This document shows, in pieces, positions 25,436-33,504 of a stretch of DNA of 64,000 nt. The first letter of the stretch is position 1, and each line of letters opens with the position of its first letter. A program made the translations under genes and the position numbers. The notes below the pieces were generated by a model. That model was not told the origin of the DNA and made no database searches. It saw nothing but the letters and a program-made list of their open reading frames with translations. Source of the stretch: Vulcanimicrobiota bacterium. Lineage in GTDB: Bacteria; Vulcanimicrobiota; Xenobia; Xenobiales; JADMJV01. The DNA lies in contig JAHBVR010000017.1 in the NCBI GenBank assembly GCA_019637395.1, positions 124,001 through 188,000 of the forward strand, written 5' to 3'.

Positions 25436-27768
25436 ACGGCCACCACTTGTTTCTGTTGGCTCTCCGCCTTACTGGCTCGCACGTCAGCACTGCGAATGAG
25501 AGATTCTAAGAAGCCCAGTCGGAAAACGCCATAGTCTGGATTCTCCACCAGGCCATAGAGCGTTCTGACCCAACTCAGGCGGTGGCCGAGCCCCAAGACC
25601 TCCAGGTCCAGCGTGGTCTCGGCGATAGACAGGCCACCCCAGGTGACCGCTGGTAGCTGGTCCCCCGTCTTTACTCCCCGAATAGTGTGGCCTTTGGAAT
25701 GCTCGACTTGCAATTGTTCTTGTGGAATGGGGCGTACTGAGAATCGAATTTTCCCGTGGTGGACTGCTACCAGGAAAACAACCAGCGGATTGACCCCAGT
25801 CTGGAGTGCGGCCAGAGCGCTAGCGAATTCGTGTCTGAACCCTTTCCGGTAATGTTTTCCACCCATCTTACTCTTGCCTAAAAGCGGAAGCGGCTTCAAA
25901 TCGCCTGCCGGCAAACGATACATCGTCCCTTGGAAAACATCGTGTGCCTTGCCGTAGTCATGCCAAAGACAGGCCAGTAGCAGGGAGTCATTGGGTAGCT
26001 CCAGGGATTGCAGGCTGGCGAGCAATGCTTGCATTTCTCGGTGGACATTGAGGGTATGCTCTTCGAGCGTGAGGTCGTAGCCGCCCAGACGATCAGAATC
26101 GTAGCCTTTGGCGCGGTCAGGTTTAGCTACAGGCTGGACGTTACCTTTGTATTCCTTACCGAATCCGAGGTCGCAGTCGTAACCGCCGGAGCTGGCCTTC
26201 AGGAGGTACAGTTGACCGGCCTTCAAGCGATTACGGTCCACGGTTTCCCAGAGTTCTTCACCATAGTTCCAACGAAAGGCCTGACGGTCACCCCCCAGAA
26301 ACGTCCTCAAGTCCGAAAGCGGCACATTACAAAGTTCCTCGCGAAGCGGCAGGCCTTCGGTATTCGTCCAGCCTTCGTCGCAGCGCCTCCAGAAAACTTG
26401 GGCATCCCGAGTATTGGGCTCGCGAATGTAGCGGCTGATATCGATGTCCTCGCCGGCTAAATCGCTGGTTGTCTCAAAAAGCTCTCGTAGGTCCTTATGT
26501 CGTAACACCACGTCGCTGTCTGACTCATCGCCAAACCCATTGATCTGTCGTAGACAAGCTGGAGAAGCGTCAGGAATCGTGTGTATTATAGAGGCACAGG
26601 CCTCCAGTTGTTCTTGGTCATAGGGAAGTAGAGCATCTTTCAAGTCGATCCAGAAGGCTAAACCCCCTTCGGGCTCTTGACCGTCCCGATTGCATCGCCC
26701 CAACCTCTGGACCATCGAGGAAAAAGGACATAGTTCGCTGATCAGCAGCCTGGCCGACAGGTCGACTCCGGCCTCCACTACCTGGGTTGAAACAATCACA
26801 GCTCCACCAGAACCTGGATTCTTCTGAAGTTCGGTTAGAGCGGCTTCCTTGGCTGCCCGCTCGGGAGGACGGAACCTGGAGTGGAGGAGTAGCAGGGCGG
26901 GCGCTTCCGGTTTTCCTTTCAGGTGTTTCTGCAGAGCGCGATAGACCTCCACTGCTCTGTCTACCTGATTGACGATGATGAGACTCAGCGAGTCGGCGGA
27001 ATGATGCCCAAGGGCAAACTCTGCCACGCGCTTGGAATAGTCTTTTTTGGTCTCCTTGTTGAGCTCAAATGGTGCTTTTTGCAGGCTTTTGGGGGCGTTC
27101 ATTCGACGAGCCAATGAGGAATAGCTCAGATCTGCGGCGGACAATTCCTGAAGAGTTGAAGGTGCTGACCGATCAACGGTGGCCAGCCAATCCGGTTCTA
27201 GTGTGGCGCTCATCCACAGAGTCCGGGTGCTTCCGTAAACCTGTTCTCGTTCGCGGAAGGCCTGAAGCTGGACCGAAGTCGCTCGAGCCACGCCCATAAT
27301 TTGCACCTCGTCAAAAACCCACTGAGCATCGTTGTGCAAAAGCCCGAAGGGAACTGACCATCGATACCGGCTCATAGCGTAGCCCCGGTTCAAAGCGCGG
27401 GATAGCAGCATGTCCTGGGTTCCTACCAGGATGGCTGGCTCGGCCGGCGCCAGTTCCCACTCTTCCTCCAGCACGCCTCCCATCAGTTCGTAGACCTTGT
27501 AGCGCTCTGAAAGACCAAGTTTCTTGACCCAGCCCCGGGCATTGTCCACCGTCTGTTTGACCAGAACTCGCATTGGTAGACAAAAGACCAGACGAGTCGC
27601 CCCGGATTTTCTATGCTCGCGCGAGTAAAGCCAGGAGAGAATCACCGCAGCGGTCTTCCCCGCACCGGTAGGTACTCGCAGCACCTCAGGCCAATCCTCT
27701 GCAAGCCGTTGCTGGTAAGGATACGGCGGATGCCCGGTGGCAGACTGAAAAAATTGGGAATAGTTCAA
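25432..27768 (-). CDS. cas3: Cas3 helicase with C-terminal HD nuclease (type I-G)
   Basis: 778 residues from TTG 27768. The DExH helicase comes first: YPYQQRLAEDW, Walker A VPTGAGKT (about 32-39), DEVQ box in WVFDEVQIMG, motif III MSATL, and motif VI QRLGRCNRDG. The HD nuclease is C-terminal (about 570-760): EEHTLNVH, WHDYGKAHDVF and VAVHHGK. This helicase-then-HD order is typical of type I-G. An upstream frame to 27915 exists, but GGAGG at 27774-27778 sits 5 nt before the TTG, and the extra residues come from a perfect hairpin and a regulatory palindrome, so they are not coding. First gene of the effector operon. Confidence 0.92.
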   Translation of the reverse strand: MNYSQFFQSATGHPPYPYQQRLAEDWPEVLRVPTGAGKTAAVILSWLYSREHRKSGATRLVFCLPMRVLVKQTVDNARGWVKKLGLSERYKVYELMGGVLEEEWELAPAEPAILVGTQDMLLSRALNRGYAMSRYRWSVPFGLLHNDAQWVFDEVQIMGVARATSVQLQAFREREQVYGSTRTLWMSATLEPDWLATVDRSAPSTLQELSAADLSYSSLARRMNAPKSLQKAPFELNKETKKDYSKRVAEFALGHHSADSLSLIIVNQVDRAVEVYRALQKHLKGKPEAPALLLLHSRFRPPERAAKEAALTELQKNPGSGGAVIVSTQVVEAGVDLSARLLISELCPFSSMVQRLGRCNRDGQEPEGGLAFWIDLKDALLPYDQEQLEACASIIHTIPDASPACLRQINGFGDESDSDVVLRHKDLRELFETTSDLAGEDIDISRYIREPNTRDAQVFWRRCDEGWTNTEGLPLREELCNVPLSDLRTFLGGDRQAFRWNYGEELWETVDRNRLKAGQLYLLKASSGGYDCDLGFGKEYKGNVQPVAKPDRAKGYDSDRLGGYDLTLEEHTLNVHREMQALLASLQSLELPNDSLLLACLWHDYGKAHDVFQGTMYRLPAGDLKPLPLLGKSKMGGKHYRKGFRHEFASALAALQTGVNPLVVFLVAVHHGKIRFSVRPIPQEQLQVEHSKGHTIRGVKTGDQLPAVTWGGLSIAETTLDLEVLGLGHRLSWVRTLYGLVENPDYGVFRLGFLESLIRSADVRASKAESQQKQVVAV

Positions 27769-27773
27769 AACGT

Positions 27774-27778
27774 CCTCC
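27774..27778 (-). promoter_or_regulatory. Ribosome binding site that decides the cas3 start
   Basis: GGAGG read on the minus strand, 5 nt before TTG 27768. addA starts the same way (GGAGGAG then TTG 36525). It rules against the longer cas3 frame that begins at 27915. Confidence 0.75.
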
Positions 27779-27860
27779 GCTGAGCCTGCGATTTCGCACG
27801 GCTGAGAAGCTGTTCCTTCATCCACCGGAACAACTCTTGCAACCAATTTAGCCGCTGACC

Positions 27861-27877
27861 GCGACAAAAACGGTCGC
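27861..27877. promoter_or_regulatory. Regulon operator, site 7 (cas effector operon)
   Basis: GCGACAAAAACGGTCGC, matching GCGACA-N5-TGTCGC with one mismatch. It is 93 bp upstream of the cas3 TTG. It overlaps the base of the hairpin at 27876-27921 by two bases, and on the minus strand its centre is the T-run that follows that hairpin. Confidence 0.65.
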
Positions 27878-27921
27878 AGCCGTGGGTGGTGGGAAGAAAT
27901 CTTCCCACCACCCACGGCTGC
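27876..27921 (-). terminator. Perfect 22-bp hairpin upstream of cas3, terminator-like
   Basis: Arms 27876-27897 and 27900-27921 are exact reverse complements separated by AA. The stem is GC-rich with a Gly-codon-like GGGTGGTGGG core. On the minus strand it is followed after five bases by TTTTT, inside operator site 7. It could end transcripts coming from the small gene or the pseudo-repeat upstream, or act as an attenuator for the cas operon. A role as a palindromic insertion relic is not excluded. Confidence 0.5.
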
Positions 27922-27973
27922 AAAAGTGGACCGGAGTTGGACAAAGAACTCGTTCTAAGCCCACCTATGCACA

Positions 27974-27998
27974 GCTTCAATTGGGCCGGCCCACAAAC
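27974..27998 (-). repeat. Degenerate CRISPR repeat upstream of cas3
   Basis: On the minus strand this reads GTTTGTGGGCCGGC then CCAATTGAAGC. The last 14 bases (27974-27987) are identical to the 3' end of the distal repeats of the array, and the rest matches the loop and right stem with a few differences and one gap. A second weak match to the repeat 5' end (CCGGTCCACTTT, from 27934 downward) begins exactly 39 nt later; array spacers are 35-40 nt. The arrangement is pseudo-repeat, pseudo-spacer, partial pseudo-repeat, in the same direction as cas3. Confidence 0.6.
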
Positions 27999-28031
27999 TT
28001 TAGCGTGAGTTGCTCGCTCGTAAGCTTGAAA

Positions 28032-28427
28032 TTACGCTGACTTTCGCGTCTTCAGGGCGTCAAGTCTCGATGAAAACGACTTGGAAAACCTGTTCCAGTC
28101 ACGTAAAGGAATCTCGGTTGTATTTGTAGTTTTTCCGGATTGATCGACGAAGGTAAGGACGGGATCAGAGCCGCTTCGACTGCGCATAATATGGACGGTC
28201 TTGCCACCACGTGAACGTCTCCCCAGGATAGAGGCCGGCGATGCGTTGAGGTCGCTTTCTTGAAGCCATTGGTTAAAGCTGGCACGGGTAAACGAAGCGA
28301 ATACCGTCGCTCTGCCAGATTGATGCACAGCTCTAAGCCAGACAGTTTCGTTGACTTCCGCGATTTCTAAGAAAAATGGACGACCAGAAGAGATGCCTCT
28401 GCCGGCCAGGGTGGTTGTTTTGCTCAT
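28032..28427 (-). CDS. Small unknown protein upstream of the cas operon
   Basis: 131 residues from ATG 28427, with AAGGGA 8-10 nt upstream. The N-terminus is Thr/Gly-rich; the middle has WLRAVHQSGRATVFASFTRASF and a basic Ser/Arg patch (ILGRRSRGGKT); the C-terminus is basic (RLDALKTRKSA). The composition suggests nucleic-acid binding, but no family is recognised. It is the last gene before the effector operon in the same direction, 263 bp ahead of cas3, with the pseudo-repeat and hairpin between. It is not a standard type I-G gene. Confidence 0.6.
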   Translation of the reverse strand: MSKTTTLAGRGISSGRPFFLEIAEVNETVWLRAVHQSGRATVFASFTRASFNQWLQESDLNASPASILGRRSRGGKTVHIMRSRSGSDPVLTFVDQSGKTTNTTEIPLRDWNRFSKSFSSRLDALKTRKSA

Positions 28428-28679
28428 AATTGTTCCCTTCAAGAGGAGTTTGCTCTCAGGGTAGAACTAAAACGTTATAGAGGTTCAAGCCATACCTTGA
28501 ATCCGGGTCACGACTTTGCAGAGTCAGTGGCCCTTTTTGCTTTTAATATATTATCATGATTTGTCAAGCCAAGTGAAGCCAACCTATACACAGAACGTTG
28601 TTGGCTAAAAGAAGTCCAATTCCCTGTTACGGCTTTGTCTTCCGGAGGGCTTCCCAATGATGAGTCAGAACGAGGGCCA

Positions 28680-29756
28680 ATGCTCAATAGCCTGCAGCTC
28701 AAGGGCTTTCGCTCCATCCACTCCCTCGGGTTGGAGTTGCGGCCCTTGAATATCTTAATCGGCGCCAACGGGGCCGGCAAAAGCAATCTGATCGCTTTCT
28801 TCAAGCTGCTCAACGAAATGACAGCCGGGCGCCTTCAGGAGCACATCGCTCGCACGGGGCGGGCTCGCTCGCTGCTTTACCGTGGACCTCAGGTAACTCC
28901 ACAACTGGAGTTCCGACTGGCCTTTTCGGACGATCAAGCTGAGAGTGAGTATCACGCCAGGCTCTTACACGCCTCAGGTGATACGCTGGTCTTTGCTCAG
29001 GAAACGCTGGCTCTTCAAGGGGCTGGGCGCCCGCGTAAAGATGTCGAACTGGGAGCAGGCCATCTGGAGAGCGCGCTCAGCGCGAAACAGGGCCCTGAGA
29101 AGGGTTTTCGCAGCCTGCTTTCCCAGTGCCGAGTCTACCACTTCCATGATACCAGTGACACGGCGGCGATGCGGGGGTTTTGTTATGTTCACGATAGGTG
29201 GCCACTCATGCCACAGGCGCAGAACCTGGCCGCCTTCCTATATGGTTTGCGCGAGAGCCAGTTCGACTACTATGCTCGAATTCTCACGACCATTCAGTTA
29301 GTGGCGCCGTTTCTAGAAGACTTTGTGCTTGAGCCTCAGGCAAACGACATCATCCTGAACTGGCGAGAGCGTGGTTCAGATTTGCTTATGGGTCCGCATC
29401 AGTTGTCTGATGGAAGCTTGCGAGCCATTGCGCTGATTGCGCTTCTGCTGCAACCGGAGGATAAGCTGCCCAAGATGATTGTGGTGGACGAGCCCGAGTT
29501 GGGACTGCATCCCTATGCCTTGGAAGTGATTGCTTCCTTGTTCGACAAGGCTTCGGTCCACACCCAGATACTGCTCAGTACGCAGTCGAGCAATTTCTTG
29601 GACCACTTTGAGGCGGAAGATGTGATTGTCGCAGAGCGCAATGGAGACGGTTCCCGCTTTCATCGACTGGACCTGGAGCAACTGGAAGCCTGGCTGGAAG
29701 GTTACAGCCTCGGCGAAGTCTGGCAGAAAAATCTCATCGGCGGAGGGCCGCAGTAA
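28680..29756 (+). CDS. AAA-family (OLD/AbiL-like) ATPase
   Basis: 358 residues with an ABC/SMC-like ATPase layout: LQLKGFRSI, Walker A IGANGAGKSN, a helical middle region, a signature-like LSDGSLRAIALIALL, Walker B MIVVDEPELGLHP, and the switch region LSTQSSNFLDHF. Such ATPases pair with TOPRIM or RloB-like proteins in anti-phage modules (OLD, PARIS, AbiL). The next gene follows after 2 bp and is DUF4276, which supports a two-gene defence unit. ATG 28680 starts at the conserved MLNSLQLKGFRSI; a longer frame to 28635 lacks similarity. Confidence 0.85.
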   Translation: MLNSLQLKGFRSIHSLGLELRPLNILIGANGAGKSNLIAFFKLLNEMTAGRLQEHIARTGRARSLLYRGPQVTPQLEFRLAFSDDQAESEYHARLLHASGDTLVFAQETLALQGAGRPRKDVELGAGHLESALSAKQGPEKGFRSLLSQCRVYHFHDTSDTAAMRGFCYVHDRWPLMPQAQNLAAFLYGLRESQFDYYARILTTIQLVAPFLEDFVLEPQANDIILNWRERGSDLLMGPHQLSDGSLRAIALIALLLQPEDKLPKMIVVDEPELGLHPYALEVIASLFDKASVHTQILLSTQSSNFLDHFEAEDVIVAERNGDGSRFHRLDLEQLEAWLEGYSLGEVWQKNLIGGGPQ

Positions 29757-29758
29757 GA

Positions 29759-30442
29759 ATGCCGAGACTCTATGTCTTTGCCGAGGGCCAGACAGAACAA
29801 ACCTTTGCTAACCTTGTTCTGAGGGACCACCTGGCCTCTTTCGGCGTTTACCTTCAGCCTGCTGTTTTAATTGCCCACGCCCGCAAGAAGGGCAAGACCC
29901 ACCGCGGTGGAGGGCGACGCTACCAGCCACTCCGCAAAGACGTGGAAACCTTCCTTCGCCAAGAGAAATCTAACGACGTATTTTTCACCACCATGATTGA
30001 CCTCTATGCCCTTTACTCCGACTTCCCTGGCCAGCAGGAAGCCGCCAAACTGAGCCACCTGCCCTACGAGCGGGTGAAGTTTCTTGAGAGCGCCTTTCAT
30101 CAGGATTTGGGAGGAGATCCAAGGCTCATCCCTCACCTGCAGTTGCATGAATTCGAGGCTTGCCTTTATTGCAAACCCGAAGCCTTCGTTGGCTTTTATC
30201 CAGGCACGACAAGAGAAGTGGGCGAGATCCGGGCAATTGCGGAGGCTTACGATAGTCCGGAACTCATCAACGACGGCCAGCATACAGCCCCCAGTAAACG
30301 GATTGCCCAGCACTTCCCCGACTATCTGAAGGCGAAGTCAGTTGTTGGCCCGGCGTTGGCGGCTCAAATCGGCCTTTCTTGCATCCGGGAGCGCTGCCCT
30401 CACTTTGATTTGTGGTTGACGCGGTTGGAGACATTGGTGTGA
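29759..30442 (+). CDS. DUF4276 (RloB/AbiLii-like) protein, partner of the AAA ATPase
   Basis: 227 residues. The start LYVFAEGQTEQTF has the conserved Glu of DUF4276. Further family marks are FFTTMIDLYALYSDFPG (Asp), LIPHLQLHEFEACLY (paired acidic residues) and TAPSKRI. The pattern resembles a TOPRIM-like metal site, so a nuclease activity is plausible but unproven. It is 2 bp downstream of the ATPase. In known systems the ATPase senses infection and the partner is the effector. The pair sits between the two halves of the CRISPR locus. Confidence 0.82.
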   Translation: MPRLYVFAEGQTEQTFANLVLRDHLASFGVYLQPAVLIAHARKKGKTHRGGGRRYQPLRKDVETFLRQEKSNDVFFTTMIDLYALYSDFPGQQEAAKLSHLPYERVKFLESAFHQDLGGDPRLIPHLQLHEFEACLYCKPEAFVGFYPGTTREVGEIRAIAEAYDSPELINDGQHTAPSKRIAQHFPDYLKAKSVVGPALAAQIGLSCIRERCPHFDLWLTRLETLV

Positions 30443-30446
30443 GCGG

Positions 30447-30758
30447 TCACTGGGTGGCGGCGGTCACCACGCCGTATTCGGCGGTGGTCGTCTGGCTGGC
30501 GACTGATTTTCCGTCTTTGCTGATGTCCACGCCCAGGGTCCCGGCGGCCTGCTTCTTTTGAAAGCTGACGCTGACCAGCGTGCCGCTCTCGGAGTAGGAG
30601 GTGGGGGCGGTGCCTTCCACGCTGCGCTGTTCCGATTTGCCGTCGCGGATGACCATAATGGAGCCGGAGAAGGGGCCGGAGCCGGTGACGTTAATGGTGA
30701 AGCTGCTGTTGCCGGCGCAACCGGCCAGGAGCACGAGAATAGCCAGGATTTTTTTCAT
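30447..30758 (-). CDS. Small lipoprotein with beta-rich domain
   Basis: 103 residues. The signal MKKILAILVLLAGC is a textbook lipobox (LLAG-Cys). The mature part is Ser/Thr/Gly-rich with alternating hydrophobic residues (SGSIMVIRDGKSEQRSVEG), suggesting a beta-sandwich, and has no catalytic motif. It is convergent with DUF4276, and the two stop codons are separated by only a few bases. A regulon palindrome lies 46 bp upstream of its start, the only clue to function. Confidence 0.75.
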   Translation of the reverse strand: MKKILAILVLLAGCAGNSSFTINVTGSGPFSGSIMVIRDGKSEQRSVEGTAPTSYSESGTLVSVSFQKKQAAGTLGVDISKDGKSVASQTTTAEYGVVTAATQ

Positions 30759-30803
30759 GGTGAGGTGTCCTTTCGAGTGACTTTCCCCATGATAGCGGGC
30801 GGC

Positions 30804-30820
30804 GCGACAAAAATTGACGC
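30804..30820. promoter_or_regulatory. Regulon operator, site 2 (lipoprotein gene)
   Basis: GCGACAAAAATTGACGC, one mismatch from GCGACA-N5-TGTCGC; flanking bases extend the symmetry to GGCGCG...CGCGCC. It is 46 bp upstream of the lipoprotein ATG. Confidence 0.6.
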
Positions 30821-30907
30821 GCCGCGTTTGACTTTCGCATTGGGGACACTTTGAGGCTATCTTTGCCCTCGGACTTGGGGAGCGGAGAAGCAGGTAGACG
30901 GCCAGGC

Positions 30908-31512
30908 CTACTCCTGTAAGGTGCGGAGATACTTTGGGGTGATGCTCCAGCGGAAGACTTCGTAGAGGCGACTTTGAAAATCGCGGAGCAGTTCGGCGAT
31001 CCGGGCCGGATCGGCCGGGCGGGTGGCCAGGCTGAAGATATCCGCGTCCAGGAAGTATTGCTGAGGGTTTTCGCGCAGCAGGCTGTGACGCAGGTCTAAG
31101 GTCCAATCGGAATACTCCGCCAGCATCGATTGGACGCATTCCTCTGGCTGGGCAAACTGGGTGGGTCCAGGGAAGCGAAGTCGCGTCTCTCCTTCGGGTG
31201 TTGGAACTGGTTCACATAACGTGCTCCAACTCGGTGCAAATCGGTTAACTGGAGGGTCTCCACGGCGACCGCGAGGATCTTGCCGAAGGTATCGGCCAGG
31301 GACTCTACGACGGCCACACTGTGCTGTTGTGCTCTCACAAAGAGAAAGTCCCGGCCTACCGAAACGGTGACCGGGAGGTCGAGTTCGCCCGAGACCCCTT
31401 GTTTCAGGCGCCGGAGGAAATCGTTGATTTCCCGGTCGCGGTCGGCAAAACGCACGCCGAGCGTGGCCAGAATCAGGGGAATGGTGTTGAACTCAACCGG
31501 CCGGCGCTTCAC
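30908..31512 (-). pseudogene. Frameshifted TIGR04255-like gene
   Basis: Begins at GTG 31512 (VKRRPVEFNTIPLILATLGVRF), includes VETLQLTDLHRVGARYVNQFQHP and loses frame near 31165-31180 in a run of CCCACCC. The coding signal then continues in another frame: FAQPEECVQSMLAEYSDW, ending VFRWSITPKYLRTLQE at 30908. The joined protein would be about 200 residues and resembles the TIGR04255 family. It may be decay or an indel error. The start overlaps the stop of the preceding degraded regulator gene as GTGA. Confidence 0.55.
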
Positions 31513-31838
31513 CGCAGAGCCAGTTCTCTGCTCTGATCGCTTTGTTCCGCTCCTGTGCGCACATTGGGTTGGGTGGCTTTGGGCTGGGGCTGAACGGCCA
31601 GCGAATAGAGCCGACCGCGCCCGTCCGATCCCATTCGCCCGGGTAGCTGAATGACCGACCCCTTCAAGACCAGCTCTTTCAGAGCCCGGCTCACCTGGGA
31701 TCGGTCTCTATGCAGCCGGTCAGCCAGTTCACCGGATCACGTGGGCCCCAGCGCCAGTTGATCGAGAAGTTCTTCGGCCAGAGTGAGACCGACCTGACTC
31801 GGTGATGGACGGAGTTGGCCAAACTTTGGAGCTGGCAT
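31509..31838 (-). pseudogene. Winged-helix regulator gene with an internal stop
   Basis: ATG 31838 opens a 110-codon frame with a single TGA at 31737-31739. Around the stop the product reads LTLAEELLDQLALGPT, then SGELADRLHRDRSQVSRALK and ELVLKGSVIQLPGR: a winged helix-turn-helix with the recognition helix near SQVSRALK. The stop falls just before the HTH. The 3' end overlaps the TIGR04255-like pseudogene by 4 bp, so this was probably a regulator-effector pair now inactivated. Readthrough or a sequencing error are alternatives. Confidence 0.5.
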
Positions 31839-32054
31839 GGCAGGTGGCCGGCGATGCGATCCAGCCATTTGCATTGGGGGTCCAGCCAGGGGCGGCTGCA
31901 GCGCTCATCAAGGATTAGCAATTCGGGGGTGTGGGGAGTGGCCCTGCCGATTCCGGACAGATCGATTGAACTCGCTGGCCGGGCCCCACGCCAGGGGTGC
32001 CCGTCCGGGGCCGAGGCTTTGCCTCGCCTGGAGGCGGGCAAGACCCAAACCTTG

Positions 32055-32519
32055 TCAGCGGTGGTGGCGGAAATTCCAGGGGGGGATGGGGCTGGGGTCG
32101 TGCCAGAGGCCGCGGTGTTGTCGTTGGGCTTCGCGTTGGAGGGGCATCCAGTAGGCGGGGTCGCGGCAGTAGCGGGTGAAGACCCAGGCGTGGCCGTTGC
32201 GGACCTGGAGGGCGTTGACGTTGGTGCCGTCGGGGAGGTAGAGCTGGGCCAGGGTGCGCTGGTAGCGGTCCTGGCCGAGGTCGAGCATCTGGAGCTGGCT
32301 GCCGGGGGGGATTAGTTGGCGCAGGGCCTGGCGGGAGCGGTTGCCGAAGGCCTGTTTCTTCTCGGGGGCGTCGATGCTGTCGAGGCGGACTCGCCGGACA
32401 CCCTCCGAGGTTTTCAGGTTGACGGTATCGCCGTCGGTGACGGAGAGGACTCGGGCGGGACACAGGGGTTGAGCCTGCAGGGAGGTGTGCAGGCAGCACA
32501 GGAACAGTAGCCGGCGCAT
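32055..32519 (-). CDS. Exported thermonuclease-fold (SNase) protein
   Basis: 154 residues with a signal peptide (MRRLLFLCCLHTSLQA). The SNase OB-fold carries the catalytic layout: VTDGDTVNL (Asp), VRLDSIDAPEK (Asp-Ala-Pro-Glu), DRYQRTLAQLYL (Arg) and NALQVRNGHAWVF. Staphylococcal nuclease cuts DNA and RNA with Ca. Its ATG is one base after the stop of the WYL gene (TGAAATG), so they are cotranscribed. An exported nuclease in an operon with AddAB and a CRISPR-linked regulator suggests scavenging or destruction of incoming DNA in the periplasm; that is inference. Confidence 0.85.
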   Translation of the reverse strand: MRRLLFLCCLHTSLQAQPLCPARVLSVTDGDTVNLKTSEGVRRVRLDSIDAPEKKQAFGNRSRQALRQLIPPGSQLQMLDLGQDRYQRTLAQLYLPDGTNVNALQVRNGHAWVFTRYCRDPAYWMPLQREAQRQHRGLWHDPSPIPPWNFRHHR

Positions 32520-32520
32520 T

Positions 32521-33456
32521 TCAGGCCAGCCAGGCGGCGGCACGGGCCCGCAGTTTTTCCAGGGCGATTTCCGGGCCGACCAGGCGGCAGTTGGTGAGGC
32601 CGAGGAGCCAGCCGATCAGGGCGTCCAGATCGCGGACCTCCAGGTGGAAATCGCTGTCCTGGAGTTGCTGGCTGGGGTGGACGGGGTTTTCCCGCAGCCA
32701 CAGAGCCAGGGCGGGAGATACCTGGCAGTGCACCCGGGTGGGCTGGCCGCCACCGAGATCCCATTTGTGAAAGTGGGGATCGGCTTTGCGTTCGCTGGTG
32801 GGGATTTCGAAGCGCTCGTTGAGCACCTGCAAGTCGTTGATGCGGTCGGGGCGGAAATTGCGGATTTCCTTTTTCTGGCAGTCCAGGCCGCGCACGTACC
32901 AGCGGTCCTGGAAGAACATCTGCCAGGGTTCGATCAGGCGCCATTGGGGCTCGAGGGCGTCGCGGTTGCGGTAGAAGATGCGCAGGCGGTATTTCTCCAC
33001 CAGCGCTTTGCTCAGCGATTCCATGGTGGCGGGAGAAACCGACCAGCCGAACTGAGCCGAGAGCATCTGGGGGAGTTCATTTTTGGCGCGCCGTTCCTGG
33101 CCGTTGATGACCGCATAGTTGAGCTTGTCCCAGCCTCTGCGGGCGATCGAGCCCAGGCCTGAGGCGTCGCCCAGGGCCACCGTCATGGTCAGGGCCAGCG
33201 TTTCCTCCAGATCGAGCAGCGAGGCCGCCTGGCGCTGGCCGGCCATCCAGTAGCGCGGAATTCTTTCGATGTCTCTACTCGACTCGATGGGATAGTTATA
33301 GGTTCGCAGTTGCTCCAGGTCGCGCTGAATGTTGCGCTTGTCGGTCTCGAGTTCGCCCGCCAGTTGGGCCACGGTGAGTCCGCTGGTGGTTTGCAAGCGC
33401 GAGAGCAAGCGCACCAGGCGTTGGAATTTGGATTGGGGGTCTTCTTTTTTCTTCAT
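32521..33456 (-). CDS. WYL-domain transcriptional regulator
   Basis: 311 residues. An N-terminal winged HTH (about 8-60, LTVAQLAGELETDKRNIQRDLEQL) is followed by a WYL ligand-sensing domain (about 150-215) with the eponymous RWYVRGLD (185-192) and RNFRPDRI, then a WCX-like C-terminus. WYL regulators such as BrxR/CapW repress defence systems, and others act in DNA-damage response; the domain may sense single-stranded nucleic acid. The gene is followed by SNase and preceded by addA (48-bp gap). A regulon palindrome sits 25 bp before its ATG, suggesting autoregulation. It is the obvious candidate to bind all seven palindromes. Confidence 0.9.
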   Translation of the reverse strand: MKKKEDPQSKFQRLVRLLSRLQTTSGLTVAQLAGELETDKRNIQRDLEQLRTYNYPIESSRDIERIPRYWMAGQRQAASLLDLEETLALTMTVALGDASGLGSIARRGWDKLNYAVINGQERRAKNELPQMLSAQFGWSVSPATMESLSKALVEKYRLRIFYRNRDALEPQWRLIEPWQMFFQDRWYVRGLDCQKKEIRNFRPDRINDLQVLNERFEIPTSERKADPHFHKWDLGGGQPTRVHCQVSPALALWLRENPVHPSQQLQDSDFHLEVRDLDALIGWLLGLTNCRLVGPEIALEKLRARAAAWLA

Positions 33457-33480
33457 GGTGTCTCCACAATACTGGTGAGT

Positions 33481-33497
33481 GCGACCATTTTTGTCGT
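33481..33497. promoter_or_regulatory. Regulon operator, site 3 (WYL gene)
   Basis: GCGACCATTTTTGTCGT, two mismatches from GCGACA-N5-TGTCGC. It lies between the addA stop and the WYL ATG, 25 bp upstream of the latter. It is the weakest of the seven sites, as often seen for an autoregulatory operator. Confidence 0.55.
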
Positions 33498-33504
33498 TTG
33501 ATTT

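Noticed and set aside
27769-27915. N-terminal extension of Cas3 to a start at 27915
   Set aside because: It would translate a perfect 22-bp hairpin and the shared operator; the conserved helicase begins after TTG 27768, which has a well-spaced GGAGG.
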